Assembly (NCBI RefSeq): GCF_023347295.1
Contig: NZ_CP094469.1
Span: 1,178,001-1,242,000 of the forward strand
Length of the DNA stretch: 64,000 nt
Direction of reading: 5' to 3'
From: Faecalibacterium sp. I3-3-33
GTDB taxonomy: Bacteria > Bacillota > Clostridia > Oscillospirales > Ruminococcaceae
Made by a program: the position numbers and the translations under genes. Shown here one piece after another: positions 44,384-54,376 of this stretch. The notes below the pieces were generated by a model. It was not told the origin of the DNA, did no database searches, and saw only the letters and a program-made list of their open reading frames with translations. Position 1 is the first letter of the stretch. Each line of letters opens with the position of its first letter.

Positions 44384-45844
44384 TTGAATAGCAGTTTTAA
44401 TTCAAAACTAATCTCTGCAACGAAATGGTCTTCTTTAACTGAGATAGTAGCTAAATTAGTCACACCAATAACTAGTATGATCCTTGCCAGAGTGCTCGCC
44501 CCAGAAATCTTTGGCATTGTAGCTTCTGTAAACGTTGTTATTAGTTTTTGTGATTTGTTTACAGATGCAGGATTTCAGAAATATATCATTCAGCATGAAA
44601 CAGGCGATAATGAGTCTATAGATAAATATGCGAATGTGGCTTTCTGGACAAACCTCTTTATTTCATTTTCGATGTGGGGAATTATCGCTGTTTTTGCAGA
44701 AACGATAGCGAGCTTGGTAGGCTGCCCTGGGAAAAAAATGGCGATAATAATTGCTTGCGCAAATCTTCCTCTTACATCTTTTTCAAGCATTCAAATCGCT
44801 CTGCTGAAACGTGAGATGAATTTTAAGCCACTATTTTTTTCTCGCATAGCGACAATTCTAGTTCCTGTTTTTGTCACAGTACCTTTGGGAATAATTACAA
44901 GATCCTACTGGGCAATGATAATCGGAACAATTGCAAGTAACCTTATTACGGTAGTGACAATGTTGCTATTATTACAATGGAGACCAAAACTTCAATACAG
45001 CTTTTCTCTTTTAAAGAGTATGCTCAGCTTTTCTATCTGGTCATTGCTCGAATCAGTACTGGTCTGGATTATAAACTGGGGTGATGTTTTCATTGTTGGC
45101 AGTATTCTGTCTTCTTACTACTTGGGCCTTTATAAAACCTCGATGAGTTTGATAAATCAAGTGTTTGCTATCGTATCTGCATCGATGGTTCCAGTTTTGC
45201 TTACAGCATTATCGAGACTTCAGAGTGACGATGCTGAGTTTAGAAAAGTGTATTATCGTTTTAGCTTTTATTCAGGATTGATTCTTATTCCAATGGGAGT
45301 AGGACTTTTCATATTTAGAGATACAGTTTGCCTTATTGGTCTGGGACCTGATTGGATAGAAGCATCGACACTGATGGGAACCTGGGGATTGGTAAGCTCC
45401 TTTGCAATTTTGTTCAATTCCTACAATGGGGATGTACTAATTGCAAAGGGAAAACCTAAGGTGTCTGTTATAATTCAGATAATCCAGATCATTGCCATTG
45501 TTCCCGTTGTTTATTTCGGAGCAAAAAAAGGATTTGGATATCTCTCTTATGCACGTGCACTGGTTCGAGTCATCGGGATGATTGTCCACTGCTCCGCGGT
45601 AAGAATTGTAGCCGGAATCTCAACAAGAAAAGTGATTTCAGAATTGATACCGAGTATTGTAGCAACCGCAGTTATGGGGATGTTTGGATTCTGGTTTGTA
45701 TCACTACAATGTGATTGGTGGATCAATATCCTGGGAATTTTTGTTTGTATGCTCATATATGCGGTTGTCGCAATGATGTTTCCAAGTATTAGGTCAATTG
45801 CTTATGATTTCTTTTATAAACTGCGACATAAAGTGAATAAATAG
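44384..45844 (+). CDS. Wzx-type lipid-linked repeat-unit flippase (MOP superfamily)
   Basis: About 486 residues, 14 predicted membrane helices, beginning with the amphipathic ATKWSSLTEIVAKLV typical of polysaccharide transporters. It flips the undecaprenyl-linked oligosaccharide across the membrane for Wzy. No ATG is available: the frame begins with TTG codons at 44372 and 44384. I take 44384 because AGGGAG at 44366-44371 is correctly spaced for it. Confidence 0.85.
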   Translation: MNSSFNSKLISATKWSSLTEIVAKLVTPITSMILARVLAPEIFGIVASVNVVISFCDLFTDAGFQKYIIQHETGDNESIDKYANVAFWTNLFISFSMWGIIAVFAETIASLVGCPGKKMAIIIACANLPLTSFSSIQIALLKREMNFKPLFFSRIATILVPVFVTVPLGIITRSYWAMIIGTIASNLITVVTMLLLLQWRPKLQYSFSLLKSMLSFSIWSLLESVLVWIINWGDVFIVGSILSSYYLGLYKTSMSLINQVFAIVSASMVPVLLTALSRLQSDDAEFRKVYYRFSFYSGLILIPMGVGLFIFRDTVCLIGLGPDWIEASTLMGTWGLVSSFAILFNSYNGDVLIAKGKPKVSVIIQIIQIIAIVPVVYFGAKKGFGYLSYARALVRVIGMIVHCSAVRIVAGISTRKVISELIPSIVATAVMGMFGFWFVSLQCDWWINILGIFVCMLIYAVVAMMFPSIRSIAYDFFYKLRHKVNK

Positions 45845-45937
45845 AATCGTCATATTTTTGCTAGGGATTGGATAGAGGCCTGACAACTTGTCATGCGACT
45901 ATCCCTGAACATATATCATATTAGGAGGAAAATAAAA
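45845..45937 (+). promoter_or_regulatory. Structured leader before capE
   Basis: GGATAG near 45867 pairs with CTATCC near 45898 around an inner TGACA/TGTCA hairpin; TAGGAGGAA then precedes the ATG. It marks a change from AT-rich to GC-richer genes, so it may be a junction as well as a regulatory hairpin. Confidence 0.4.
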
Positions 45938-46984
45938 ATGTCTGCATTTGATAACGCAACCCTTATGATCACTGGTGGTACTGGTTCTTTTGGTTCTACC
46001 GTTCTGAAGCACTTTCTGGATTCTGACCTGAAGGAAATCCGTATCTTCTCTCGTGACGAAAAGAAGCAGGACGATATGCGCCATGAACTTCAGGCCAAGC
46101 ATCCGGAGACTGCTGGCAAGGTCAAGTTCTATATCGGTGATGTCCGCAATCCGCAGTCCATCCGTGACGCAATGCCCGGTGTTGACTACATCTTCCACGC
46201 TGCCGCTTTGAAACAGGTTCCTTCCTGTGAGTTCTTCCCCATGCAAGCTGTCCAGACCAACGTCATCGGCACTGATAATGTGCTGCACGCCGCCATTGAT
46301 GCCGGTGTCAAGCGTGTTGTTTGCTTGTCCACCGACAAGGCTGCCTACCCCATCAATGCCATGGGCATCTCCAAGGCTATGATGGAGCACGTCATCTACG
46401 CCAATGCCCGTGTAGCTGCTGAGCGTGGTGGCACTACCATCTGCTGCACTCGTTACGGCAACGTTATGTGCAGCCGTGGTTCCGTCATTCCTCTGTTTAT
46501 TGACCAGATCAAGGCCGGCAATCCCATCACAATCACCGACCCCAACATGACCCGCTTCCTGATGAATCTGGACGAGGCTGTGGACCTGGTTATGTTCGCC
46601 TTCCAGCACGCCAATCCCGGTGACCTGTTCATCCAGAAGGCGGACGCTTCCACCATCGGCGATCTGGCAAAGGCCGTCCAGCAGCTGTTCGGCGATACCG
46701 GTACGAACATCATCGGCACCCGTCACGGCGAGAAGCTGTTCGAGACTCTGATGACCCGTGAGGAGCGTCTGCGCAGCCAGGATATGGGCCATTATTTCCG
46801 TGTTGCTGCGGATAACCGTGACCTGAACTACGATAAGTTTGTCGTCAACGGCGAGGTACATACTATGGCAGACGAGTCCTACACCAGCCATAACACTACC
46901 CGTCTGGATGTGGAAGGAACTGTTAAGAAGATCCTGACCACCGAATATGTCCAGAACGAACTGAAGGGTATCCCGAATGTCTAA
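45938..46984 (+). CDS. capE: UDP-GlcNAc 4,6-dehydratase/5-epimerase (CapE/FnlA type)
   Basis: First enzyme of UDP-N-acetyl-L-fucosamine synthesis. The 348-residue short-chain dehydrogenase has GGTGSFGSTVL for NAD(P) binding, VPSCEFFPMQAVQTNV and a modified catalytic region STDKAAYPINAMGISKAMME. In the C-terminal part it has the SYTSHNT block characteristic of CapE/FnlA. capF- and capG-type genes follow, completing the route. The ATG follows TAGGAGGAA. It overlaps the next gene by 8 bp. Confidence 0.9.
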   Translation: MSAFDNATLMITGGTGSFGSTVLKHFLDSDLKEIRIFSRDEKKQDDMRHELQAKHPETAGKVKFYIGDVRNPQSIRDAMPGVDYIFHAAALKQVPSCEFFPMQAVQTNVIGTDNVLHAAIDAGVKRVVCLSTDKAAYPINAMGISKAMMEHVIYANARVAAERGGTTICCTRYGNVMCSRGSVIPLFIDQIKAGNPITITDPNMTRFLMNLDEAVDLVMFAFQHANPGDLFIQKADASTIGDLAKAVQQLFGDTGTNIIGTRHGEKLFETLMTREERLRSQDMGHYFRVAADNRDLNYDKFVVNGEVHTMADESYTSHNTTRLDVEGTVKKILTTEYVQNELKGIPNV

Positions 46985-47543
46985 GGAAAAGCTGCTGCTG
47001 GGTGGTGCCGGTGGCTTCGGGCGCATGGTGGCGGAGCAGGCGATGCTCCAATACGATTGCGCTTTTGTGGATGATGGACAGTCTGTGGGTGCTGAGATCT
47101 GTGGCATTCCGGTGGTTGGCGGCCTTGCCGATTTACCGGAGCTGCGGAAAGAGTACAGCTTGCTGGTGGTAGGCATCGGCAACAATCAGTTCCGGGCACA
47201 GGTGTATGAGAAGGCAAAAGCACTTGGCTATGCGTTCCCCAACATCATTGCTCCCAGTGCCTACATCAGCCCATACGCCAAGTTGGGATGCGGTTGTGTG
47301 GTGCTGCAAAACGCTTGTGTTCAGAATGGTGCATCTGTGGGAAACGGTGTTCTGCTGAATGCCGGAACAGAGGTCCACTGTGATGCAGCGGTAGGGGACT
47401 ACGCCCTGATTTACACCAACAGCGTTGTTCGCACCGGCGCAACGGTGGGAAATTTTGCCCGCATCGGCAGCAACTGCACCATCTGCAATAATGCAACTGT
47501 GCCGGATGGCGCAGATATTCCGGACTGCACCGCAGTACATTAA
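46977..47543 (+). CDS. NeuD/PglD-type hexapeptide-repeat acyltransferase
   Basis: A 188-residue protein with an N-terminal nucleotide-sugar-binding fold (LLLGGAGGFGRMVAEQA). A left-handed beta-helix follows (about 90-185, repeated [LIV]GxxxxI-like turns). Relatives acetylate an amino-sugar nucleotide or sialic acid. It lies within the FucNAc operon, overlapping capE by 8 bp, so it probably acetylates a sugar of this polysaccharide. Confidence 0.85.
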   Translation: MSKEKLLLGGAGGFGRMVAEQAMLQYDCAFVDDGQSVGAEICGIPVVGGLADLPELRKEYSLLVVGIGNNQFRAQVYEKAKALGYAFPNIIAPSAYISPYAKLGCGCVVLQNACVQNGASVGNGVLLNAGTEVHCDAAVGDYALIYTNSVVRTGATVGNFARIGSNCTICNNATVPDGADIPDCTAVH

Positions 47544-47555
47544 AGAGGTGATAGG

Positions 47556-48752
47556 ATGAACATTCTAGTCACAGGTGCCAAGGGCATGGTGGGAACCGCC
47601 CTGTGTAACAACCTGAAAAACATCCGGGATGGGAAAAATAAGACCCGCCCGGCACTGGATATTGAAGAAATCTTCGAGTATGATTTGAACTCCACCCCGG
47701 AGGAGTTGGACGAATACTGCCAGAAAGCAGACTTTGTGTTCAATCTGGCAGGCGTGAATCGCCCGGAAAACCCAGAAGACTTCATGAAGGGCAACTTTGG
47801 CTTTGCATCCGACCTGCTGAACTGCCTGAAAAAGCACAACAATAAGGCAACCATCATGCTGTCCTCCTCCATTCAGGCAACTTTGGCTGGTCGCTTCGGC
47901 AACAGCGAGTATGGCCGCAGCAAAAAGGCTGGCGAGGAGCTGTTCTTCCAGTATGCTCAGGAGACCGGTGCGAAGGTAGCGGTCTACCGTTTTGTCAACC
48001 TGATGGGTCGCAGCCGCCCCAAGTACAACAGTGCCGTCAGCACCTTCTGCTGGGCAGTTGCCAACGATGAGCCCTTCACCGTCAACGACCGCAGCACCGA
48101 GTTGGAACTGCTGTACATCGACGATCTGGTAGAAGGTATGTTTGACCTGCTGGAAGGCAAGGAACAGCACTGTGAATTTGACGGTGTAGAGACTGTTCTG
48201 AAAGCAGACGGTCGCTACTGCTGTGTCCCTGTGACCCACAAGGTTACGCTGGGAGAGATTGTGGACTTGCTGCAAGAGTTCAAGGCACAGCCGACTACGC
48301 TCATGATGCCCAAGATGCCGGACGGCAGCTTTGCCAAGAAGCTGTATTCCCTGTACCTGACCTACCTGCCGACGGACAAGTTCAAGTATGCCCTGAAGAT
48401 GAACGTGGACAACCGTGGTTCTTTCACGGAATTGGTTCATACCGCTGACTGTGGGCAGGTGAGCATCAACATCAGCCGTCCCGGAATCACCAAGGGGCAG
48501 CACTGGCACAACTCCAAGTGGGAGCTGTTCATTGTGGTCGCTGGTCACGGCCTGATCCAAGAGCGGAACATCAACACCGGGGAAACGGTGGAGTTCGAAG
48601 TTTCCGGGGATAAGATTGAGGCTGTCCACATGGTTCCCGGCTGGACCCACAACATCATCAACCTGTCGGAGACAGAGAATCTGGTGACGGTGATGACCTG
48701 CAACGAAATTTTCAACCCGAATCATCCAGATACCTTCTTCGATCCGGTGTAA
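47556..48752 (+). CDS. capF: CapF-type bifunctional reductase/cupin of UDP-L-FucNAc synthesis
   Basis: Second enzyme of UDP-L-FucNAc synthesis: reduces the 4-keto intermediate with NADPH. The 398-residue protein has an N-terminal SDR domain (LVTGAKGMVG, SSIQATLAG, YGRSKKAGEEL with the Tyr/Lys pair). A C-terminal cupin (about 285-395) carries HWHNSKWELFIVV, GWTHNIINL and ends NPNHPDTFFDP, the known CapF arrangement. The ATG follows AAGAGGTGATAGG. Confidence 0.93.
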   Translation: MNILVTGAKGMVGTALCNNLKNIRDGKNKTRPALDIEEIFEYDLNSTPEELDEYCQKADFVFNLAGVNRPENPEDFMKGNFGFASDLLNCLKKHNNKATIMLSSSIQATLAGRFGNSEYGRSKKAGEELFFQYAQETGAKVAVYRFVNLMGRSRPKYNSAVSTFCWAVANDEPFTVNDRSTELELLYIDDLVEGMFDLLEGKEQHCEFDGVETVLKADGRYCCVPVTHKVTLGEIVDLLQEFKAQPTTLMMPKMPDGSFAKKLYSLYLTYLPTDKFKYALKMNVDNRGSFTELVHTADCGQVSINISRPGITKGQHWHNSKWELFIVVAGHGLIQERNINTGETVEFEVSGDKIEAVHMVPGWTHNIINLSETENLVTVMTCNEIFNPNHPDTFFDPV

Positions 48753-48784
48753 GAAAAGATACTGGTTGACGTTAGGAGGATATT

Positions 48785-49972
48785 ATGGAACACAATTTTA
48801 AATGGAAAAACGACGGGCGCACCAAGGTCATGATCGGCTGCGGCACCCGTCCGGAAATTATTCGTCTGGCGGCGGTGATTAAGCGCTGCCGGGAATATTT
48901 TGACTGCTGCGTGGTCTATTACAATCAGAATTGGGACAGAAACCTTTCCACCGTGTTCTGGGAGGATTTCGAACTGAAGAACACCTTCGGGGAATATGGC
49001 CCGGACATTCTTGTGCCTGTGGTTGGCGAGAATCTGGGCGTGACCTGCGGTAACATTCTGGGGCGCAGCTATGAGCTTCTGTCCGAATTGCAGCCGGAGG
49101 GCTATCTGGTGCTGGGCGATACCAACTCCTGTCTGTCCGCCATTAGCGCAAAGCGGCTGCACATCCCGCTGTTTCATATGGAGGCAGGCAACCGCTGCAA
49201 GGATGAGTGCCTGCCTGAGGAGACTAATCGCCGCATCGTGGATGTGATTTCTGACGTGAATATGTGCTATTCCGAGTTTGCCCGGAAGTATCTGGCGGAC
49301 ACCGGACTGCCCAAGGAACGCACCTACCAGACCGGCTCTCCCATGGCGGAAGTCCTGCACATGAATCTGGAGAAGATCCAGAAAAGCGACGTGCTGGAGC
49401 GTCTGGGACTGGAGAAGGACAAGTACATTCTGCTGTCTGCCCACCGTGAGGAGAACATCGACTCTGAAAAGAACTTCCTGAGTCTGTTCACTGCCATCAA
49501 TGCGCTGGCAGAGAAGTACGATATGCCCATTCTCTACTCCTGCCATCCCCGCAGCAAGCACCGTCTGGAAAAGAGTGGCTTCAAACTCGACCCTCGTGTC
49601 CGGGTCAATGAGCCGCTAGGCTTCAACGACTATAACAAGCTGCAAATGAACGCTCTGGCAATCGTCTCCGACTCCGGCACCCTGCCCGAGGAGAGCAGCT
49701 TCTATCTGTCTATTGGTCATCCCATCGCCGCTGTGTGCATCCGCACCAGTACGGAACGCCCTGAGGCGCTGGAGGCTGGTGACTTTATTCTGGCTGGCAT
49801 TACTACTCGTGAGCTTCTCAACGCTACCGATATGGCAATCGAGATGAAGCAAAAGGGCGTTCTGGGTAAGCCCTGCCCTGATTATGTGGACGAGACCGTG
49901 TCCATGAAGGTGGTTCGCATCATTCAGGGTTATGTAAACGTAGTTAATAAGATGGTGTGGAGAAAAGGGTAA
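48785..49972 (+). CDS. capG: UDP-N-acetylglucosamine 2-epimerase-family protein (CapG/FnlC type)
   Basis: Third enzyme: epimerises at C2 to give UDP-N-acetyl-L-fucosamine. The 395-residue GT-B-like enzyme has GCGTRPEIIRLA, HMEAGNRCKDECLPEETNRR (split by several catalytic acids and Arg), SAHREENID and SDSGTLPEESSF. Genes capE, capF and capG in order give the complete pathway. TAGGAGGATATT precedes the ATG. Confidence 0.92.
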   Translation: MEHNFKWKNDGRTKVMIGCGTRPEIIRLAAVIKRCREYFDCCVVYYNQNWDRNLSTVFWEDFELKNTFGEYGPDILVPVVGENLGVTCGNILGRSYELLSELQPEGYLVLGDTNSCLSAISAKRLHIPLFHMEAGNRCKDECLPEETNRRIVDVISDVNMCYSEFARKYLADTGLPKERTYQTGSPMAEVLHMNLEKIQKSDVLERLGLEKDKYILLSAHREENIDSEKNFLSLFTAINALAEKYDMPILYSCHPRSKHRLEKSGFKLDPRVRVNEPLGFNDYNKLQMNALAIVSDSGTLPEESSFYLSIGHPIAAVCIRTSTERPEALEAGDFILAGITTRELLNATDMAIEMKQKGVLGKPCPDYVDETVSMKVVRIIQGYVNVVNKMVWRKG

Positions 49973-49983
49973 GTGTGAAAAAG

Positions 49984-51015
49984 ATGAGTAAAACAGTATT
50001 CATCACCGGTTCATCCGGTTTTATCGGCTCTAACCTTGCCAAGCGTATTCTGACCACTGAGCCGGATACCAAGGTTATCGGCCTGGACAACATGAACGAT
50101 TATTATGATGTTCGCATCAAAGAAGCTCGCCTTGAGGAGCTTCAGAAATTTGAAAACTATACCTTTATAAAAGGAAATCTTGCAGACAAGGCACTTATCA
50201 ACAGCATTTTTGAGCAATATCACCCGGATATTGTGGTCAATCTGGGTGCTCAGGCAGGTGTGCGTTACTCCATCACCAACCCGGATGCCTACATTGAGAG
50301 CAACATGATTGGCTTCTACAACATTCTGGAAGCCTGCCGTCATTATCCGGTGGAGCATCTGGTGTACGCATCCTCCAGCTCCGTCTATGGCAGCAACAAG
50401 AAGGTGCCCTACTCCACCGATGACAAGGTGGACAATCCGGTTTCTCTGTATGCGGCTACCAAGAAGTCCAACGAGCTGATGGCACACGCTTACTCCAAAC
50501 TCTACAATATCCCCTCTACTGGTCTGCGGTTCTTCACGGTCTATGGCCCTGCTGGTCGTCCGGATATGGCATATTTTGGCTTTACCAATAAGCTGGTGAA
50601 CGGCGAAACTATCAAGATCTTCAACTACGGCAACTGCAAGCGGGACTTTACTTATGTGGATGACATCGTGGAAGGCGTTGTCCGTGTGATGGCGAAAGCT
50701 CCTGAAAAGAAGAATGGCGAGGATGGTTTGCCCATTCCGCCCTATGCAGTCTACAATATCGGCAACTCCAACCCGGAGAACCTGCTGGACTTTGTGCAGA
50801 TCCTGTCGGAGGAGCTGGTGCGTGCCGGTGTACTCCCTGCGGACTATGACTTTGAGGCTCACAAGGAGCTGGTTCCCATGCAGCCCGGTGATGTGCCTGT
50901 GACCTTTGCTGACACTGAGCCGTTGGAGCGTGACTTCGGTTTTAAGTCACATACCCCACTGCGGGAGGGCCTGCGGAAGTTTGCTGAGTGGTATAAAAAG
51001 TTCTATATGGAATAA
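49984..51015 (+). CDS. NAD-dependent sugar epimerase, UDP-glucuronate 4-epimerase type
   Basis: A 343-residue extended SDR: GSSGFIGSNLAKR (cofactor), LGAQAGVRYSI, a YAATKKSNE catalytic Tyr/Lys pair after SSSSVYG, and the C-terminal DVPVTFADTEPL block seen in UDP-GlcA 4-epimerases. It probably makes UDP-GalA from the UDP-GlcA produced by the dehydrogenase at 53 kb. The start could be ATG 49984 or GTG 49975 (closer to AAAGGG). It overlaps no neighbour and lies 11 bp after capG. Confidence 0.88.
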   Translation: MSKTVFITGSSGFIGSNLAKRILTTEPDTKVIGLDNMNDYYDVRIKEARLEELQKFENYTFIKGNLADKALINSIFEQYHPDIVVNLGAQAGVRYSITNPDAYIESNMIGFYNILEACRHYPVEHLVYASSSSVYGSNKKVPYSTDDKVDNPVSLYAATKKSNELMAHAYSKLYNIPSTGLRFFTVYGPAGRPDMAYFGFTNKLVNGETIKIFNYGNCKRDFTYVDDIVEGVVRVMAKAPEKKNGEDGLPIPPYAVYNIGNSNPENLLDFVQILSEELVRAGVLPADYDFEAHKELVPMQPGDVPVTFADTEPLERDFGFKSHTPLREGLRKFAEWYKKFYME

Positions 51016-51033
51016 GGCGGTGGGAGGAATTAT

Positions 51034-52215
51034 ATGCGCTGCGAGGAAAGATTCTACGAAATATATGGAAAAGATCCCGTGGACATTAGCTTTTGCCCCT
51101 ATCGGATTTGCCCCATTGGTGCCCACAGTGATCACAACTTAGGAAAGATCACAGGACTTGCGATTGATAAAGGAATCCATATTGCATACAAGCCAAAGAT
51201 GAATGGCGTTGTTGAAATGTGCAGTCTTCAATTCCCGAAACGTGCCCAGTGGCATATCCGGGAGATTGGCGAAAAAACCGGCGACTGGGCAGACTATCTG
51301 CGTGGCGCTACCTGGGCGCTGAGCAATCGGTACCCATTGACAGTCGGACTCAGTGGCGTCATTGAGGGCTCTTTGCCCATCGGAGGGCTTTCTTCCTCTG
51401 CAGCGGTGATACTGTCCTTCCTAGATGCATTGTGCCAAGTCAATGGAATTAAACTGGAGCCGTCTGAACTGATCAGCATTGCGTTTGATGCAGAGAAAAA
51501 CTACGTGGGCGTTAATGTGGGAACCCTGGATCAGAGCTGTGAGGTTCTGAGTAAAAAAGACCACTTGCTGTATCTGGACTGTAAGGATAACAGCTACGAG
51601 CTGATTCCCACGAATCCCAATATGAAGCCCTACAAGATTGCGGTGTTTTTCAGTGGATTGGAGCACAGTCTGACTGGCTCTAAATATAATATGCGGGTGG
51701 ATGAACTGCGATCCGGTGTTTACGCTTTGCAGGCTTTTGCGGGTCTGGAGTACGGAAAGTTTAATGAGGCCAATGCCCGTGATGTTTCGTATGAAATCTA
51801 CCAGACATACAAGGACAAGCTGCCGGCACAATGGGCAAGACGTTGCGAGCACTGGTATACGGAGTTCAAGCGTGTGGAAGCTGGTGCGGAAGCATGGCGG
51901 CGAGGCGATTTGGAAGAGTATGGACGCCTGTCCTTTGAATCTGGCTGGAGCAGCATCCACAACTGGGAGTCCGGTGCGCCGGAGCAGATCAAACTCTACG
52001 AGATTATGAGGGAGACCGCTGGCATTTATGGTGGGCGCTTCAGCGGTGCTGGCTTTAAGGGGTGTTGCATGGCATTGATTGATCCCAGCAAGACAGATGT
52101 CATTCGGGAAGAAGTGGAGCGGAAATATCTCACCGCATTCCCGGAGATGCGTGGCAAGTACAGTTTTCATCTGTGCGAGAGTGCGGACGGCGTAGGGCAT
52201 AAGACGGAGGACTAA
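51034..52215 (+). CDS. GHMP-family sugar kinase, galacturonokinase/galactokinase-like
   Basis: A 393-residue kinase with an N-terminal substrate block CPYRICPIGAHSDHN, the ATP-binding loop PIGGLSSSAAV near 117 and a C-terminal GGRFSGAGFKGC. The N-terminal block resembles plant galacturonokinase more than GalK, recalled by eye. It lies immediately before a sugar nucleotidyltransferase (1-bp gap), so the pair probably activates a free sugar: kinase to sugar-1-P, then NDP-sugar. Galacturonate is an attractive substrate given the pectinase at 13.5-17.6 kb. Confidence 0.8.
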   Translation: MRCEERFYEIYGKDPVDISFCPYRICPIGAHSDHNLGKITGLAIDKGIHIAYKPKMNGVVEMCSLQFPKRAQWHIREIGEKTGDWADYLRGATWALSNRYPLTVGLSGVIEGSLPIGGLSSSAAVILSFLDALCQVNGIKLEPSELISIAFDAEKNYVGVNVGTLDQSCEVLSKKDHLLYLDCKDNSYELIPTNPNMKPYKIAVFFSGLEHSLTGSKYNMRVDELRSGVYALQAFAGLEYGKFNEANARDVSYEIYQTYKDKLPAQWARRCEHWYTEFKRVEAGAEAWRRGDLEEYGRLSFESGWSSIHNWESGAPEQIKLYEIMRETAGIYGGRFSGAGFKGCCMALIDPSKTDVIREEVERKYLTAFPEMRGKYSFHLCESADGVGHKTED

Positions 52216-52216
52216 T

Positions 52217-52957
52217 ATGAAGTGCTTGATTTTGGCCGCGGGATACGCAACCCGCCTGTATCCCTTGACGGAGAACTTTCCCAAACCCTTGCTGAAGGTA
52301 GGGGATAAGACCATCTTAGATTGGCTGGTGGATGACATTGATACCGCTGGTTTGGTGGATACCTATGTGGTCATTAGCAACCACAAGTTTGCCCACCATT
52401 TTGAAGACTGGGCGGCAACCAAGAAACAGAATATCCGGGTGGTGGACGATGGAACAATCAGCAATGAGACCCGGCTTGGTGCTGTATGTGATGTGCAATT
52501 TGCCATTGACCAGTTGGGGCTGGATGATGACCTGCTGGTGATTGCCGGTGATAACGTGCTGGATTTCTCCCTCTCCAGGTTTGTTGCCTATGCCGACGAG
52601 AAGAAAACCTCTTGCATCATGCGCTATTATGAGCCCAGCGAAAAGAAACTCACCAAATGCGGTGTGGTGGAACTCGACGACCAGGATAGAATTCTGTCTA
52701 TGGAAGAAAAGCCAGCCCAACCCAAGAGCCACTGGTGTTGCCCTCCCTTCTATGTCTACACCCGAGAGGATGCCCAAAAGGTCAAGGATGCAATTTCACA
52801 GAAGAAGTGTGGTACTGATGCTCCGGGTAGCTTTATTGCATGGCTGTGCACGGTAGCGGATGTGCAAGCTATGGAGATGCCGGGCAAGCGGTATGACATT
52901 GGAAATCTGGAAAGCTATCAGCAGGTTCAGCAGGAGTATCAGGGAATCAAGGCATAA
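52217..52957 (+). CDS. Sugar-1-phosphate nucleotidyltransferase
   Basis: A 246-residue RfbA/GalU-superfamily enzyme: LAAGYATRLYPLTENFPKPLL (nucleotide loop and Lys), AGDNVLDFS (metal Asp) and MEEKPAQPKS. It is shorter than GalU or RfbA, typical of the compact sugar-phosphate nucleotidyltransferases in kinase-pyrophosphorylase salvage pairs. It starts 1 bp after the kinase stop. Confidence 0.88.
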   Translation: MKCLILAAGYATRLYPLTENFPKPLLKVGDKTILDWLVDDIDTAGLVDTYVVISNHKFAHHFEDWAATKKQNIRVVDDGTISNETRLGAVCDVQFAIDQLGLDDDLLVIAGDNVLDFSLSRFVAYADEKKTSCIMRYYEPSEKKLTKCGVVELDDQDRILSMEEKPAQPKSHWCCPPFYVYTREDAQKVKDAISQKKCGTDAPGSFIAWLCTVADVQAMEMPGKRYDIGNLESYQQVQQEYQGIKA

Positions 52958-53000
52958 GTCTTGCTAAGGATGGAAGAATGTATAGAAAGGGAGAAAGACT

Positions 53001-54233
53001 ATGAAAATCGCAGTTGCAGGTACCGGTTACGTCGGTCTGTCTATTGCCACGTTGCTGTCGCAGCATCATGAGGTCATGGCGGTGGATATTATCCCGGAGA
53101 AAGTTAATCTCATTAACCAGCGTAAATCTCCCATTCAGGACGAGTACATTGAAAAGTATCTGGCAGAAAAGAACTTAAATCTGACTGCCACGCTGGATGC
53201 TGAAGCCGCCTATAAGGATGCAGACTTTGTTGTCATTGCAGCACCTACCAACTATGACAGCAAGAAAAACTTCTTTGATACTTCTGCAGTAGAAGCTGTC
53301 ATCAAGCTGGTGATCCAGTATAATCCTGATGCCATCATGGTCATCAAGTCCACGATTCCGGTCGGTTTTACGGCATCTGTGCGTGAAAAGTACCACTGTG
53401 ACAACATCATCTTCAGCCCGGAGTTCCTGCGGGAATCGAAGGCTCTATACGACAATCTGTACCCGAGCCGCATTATTGTAGGTACCGATGTAGACAATGC
53501 TCGTCTGGTGAAGGCTGCCAACACCTTTGCAGGCCTGCTCCAGGAAGGTGCAATCAAGGAGAATATCGACACCCTGATCATGGGCTTTACGGAAGCCGAG
53601 GCTGTCAAGCTGTTTGCTAATACTTATCTGGCTCTGCGTGTGTCCTACTTCAATGAACTGGATACCTACGCCGAGATGAAGGGACTGAACACCCAGCAGA
53701 TTATCGAGGGTGTCTGCTTGGATCCCCGCATTGGCAGCCATTACAATAACCCGAGCTTTGGTTATGGCGGTTACTGCCTGCCCAAGGACACCAAACAGCT
53801 TCTTGCCAACTATGCTGATGTTCCGGAGAACCTGATTGAAGCAATCGTGGAATCTAATCGTACCCGAAAGGATTACATTGCCGACCGTGTGCTGGAAATT
53901 GCGGGCGCATACGAAGCTAACGAGGCTTATGATCCGAGTAAGGAGCACAATGTAGTGGTAGGCGTATACCGTCTGACCATGAAATCCAACTCTGACAACT
54001 TCCGTCAGAGCTCTATTCAGGGTGTCATGAAGCGCATCAAAGCCAAGGGCGCAACGGTCATCATTTATGAGCCGACCCTGGACAATGGCACTACCTTCTT
54101 TGGCAGCGAGGTTGTGAATGATCTTGAGGAATTCAAAAACCGCAGTCAGGCCATCATTGCCAACCGCTATGACAGCTGTCTAGATGACGTTCAGGCTAAG
54201 GTCTACACCCGTGACCTGTTCCGCAGAGACTAA
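53001..54233 (+). CDS. ugd: UDP-glucose 6-dehydrogenase-type nucleotide sugar dehydrogenase
   Basis: Oxidises UDP-glucose to UDP-glucuronate with two NAD. The 410-residue protein has [13 protein letters not shown] (Rossmann), [31 protein letters not shown] and the catalytic cysteine in [13 protein letters not shown]. The FLRESKAL...NLYPSRI block matches the Ugd rather than the WecC subgroup. With the 4-epimerase it supplies UDP-GlcA and UDP-GalA for an acidic capsule. AGAAAGGGAGAAAG precedes the ATG. Confidence 0.9.
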   Translation: MKIAVAGTGYVGLSIATLLSQHHEVMAVDIIPEKVNLINQRKSPIQDEYIEKYLAEKNLNLTATLDAEAAYKDADFVVIAAPTNYDSKKNFFDTSAVEAVIKLVIQYNPDAIMVIKSTIPVGFTASVREKYHCDNIIFSPEFLRESKALYDNLYPSRIIVGTDVDNARLVKAANTFAGLLQEGAIKENIDTLIMGFTEAEAVKLFANTYLALRVSYFNELDTYAEMKGLNTQQIIEGVCLDPRIGSHYNNPSFGYGGYCLPKDTKQLLANYADVPENLIEAIVESNRTRKDYIADRVLEIAGAYEANEAYDPSKEHNVVVGVYRLTMKSNSDNFRQSSIQGVMKRIKAKGATVIIYEPTLDNGTTFFGSEVVNDLEEFKNRSQAIIANRYDSCLDDVQAKVYTRDLFRRD

Positions 54234-54240
54234 TACTTAT

Positions 54241-54340
54241 CGCAGCTATGTGTTCAGCCACATGGCTGTGCTGCTTAAGTGTGCTACCTCTCCGTGGTGA
54301 GCAGCAGGCAACGGGATTCTCTCCCGGCTAAAGCATATAA
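54241..54340 (+). ncRNA. Conserved leader-RNA element, copy C (before the GlmM-like gene)
   Basis: CAGCTATGTG at 54243-54252 pairs with CACATGGCTG at 54259-54268. Then come a conserved block (CTGCTTAA, ACCTCTCCGTGGTGAGC, CAGGCAAC), a second stem CGGG/CCCG (54312-54326) and GGCTAA. The same order is found at 56641-56740 and 60661-60771 with compensatory changes in the stems. It lies 40 bp before the mutase start. Confidence 0.6.
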
Positions 54341-54376
54341 TCGTCAAATCGCTCTTAGGATGAGGAAAAAATTATA

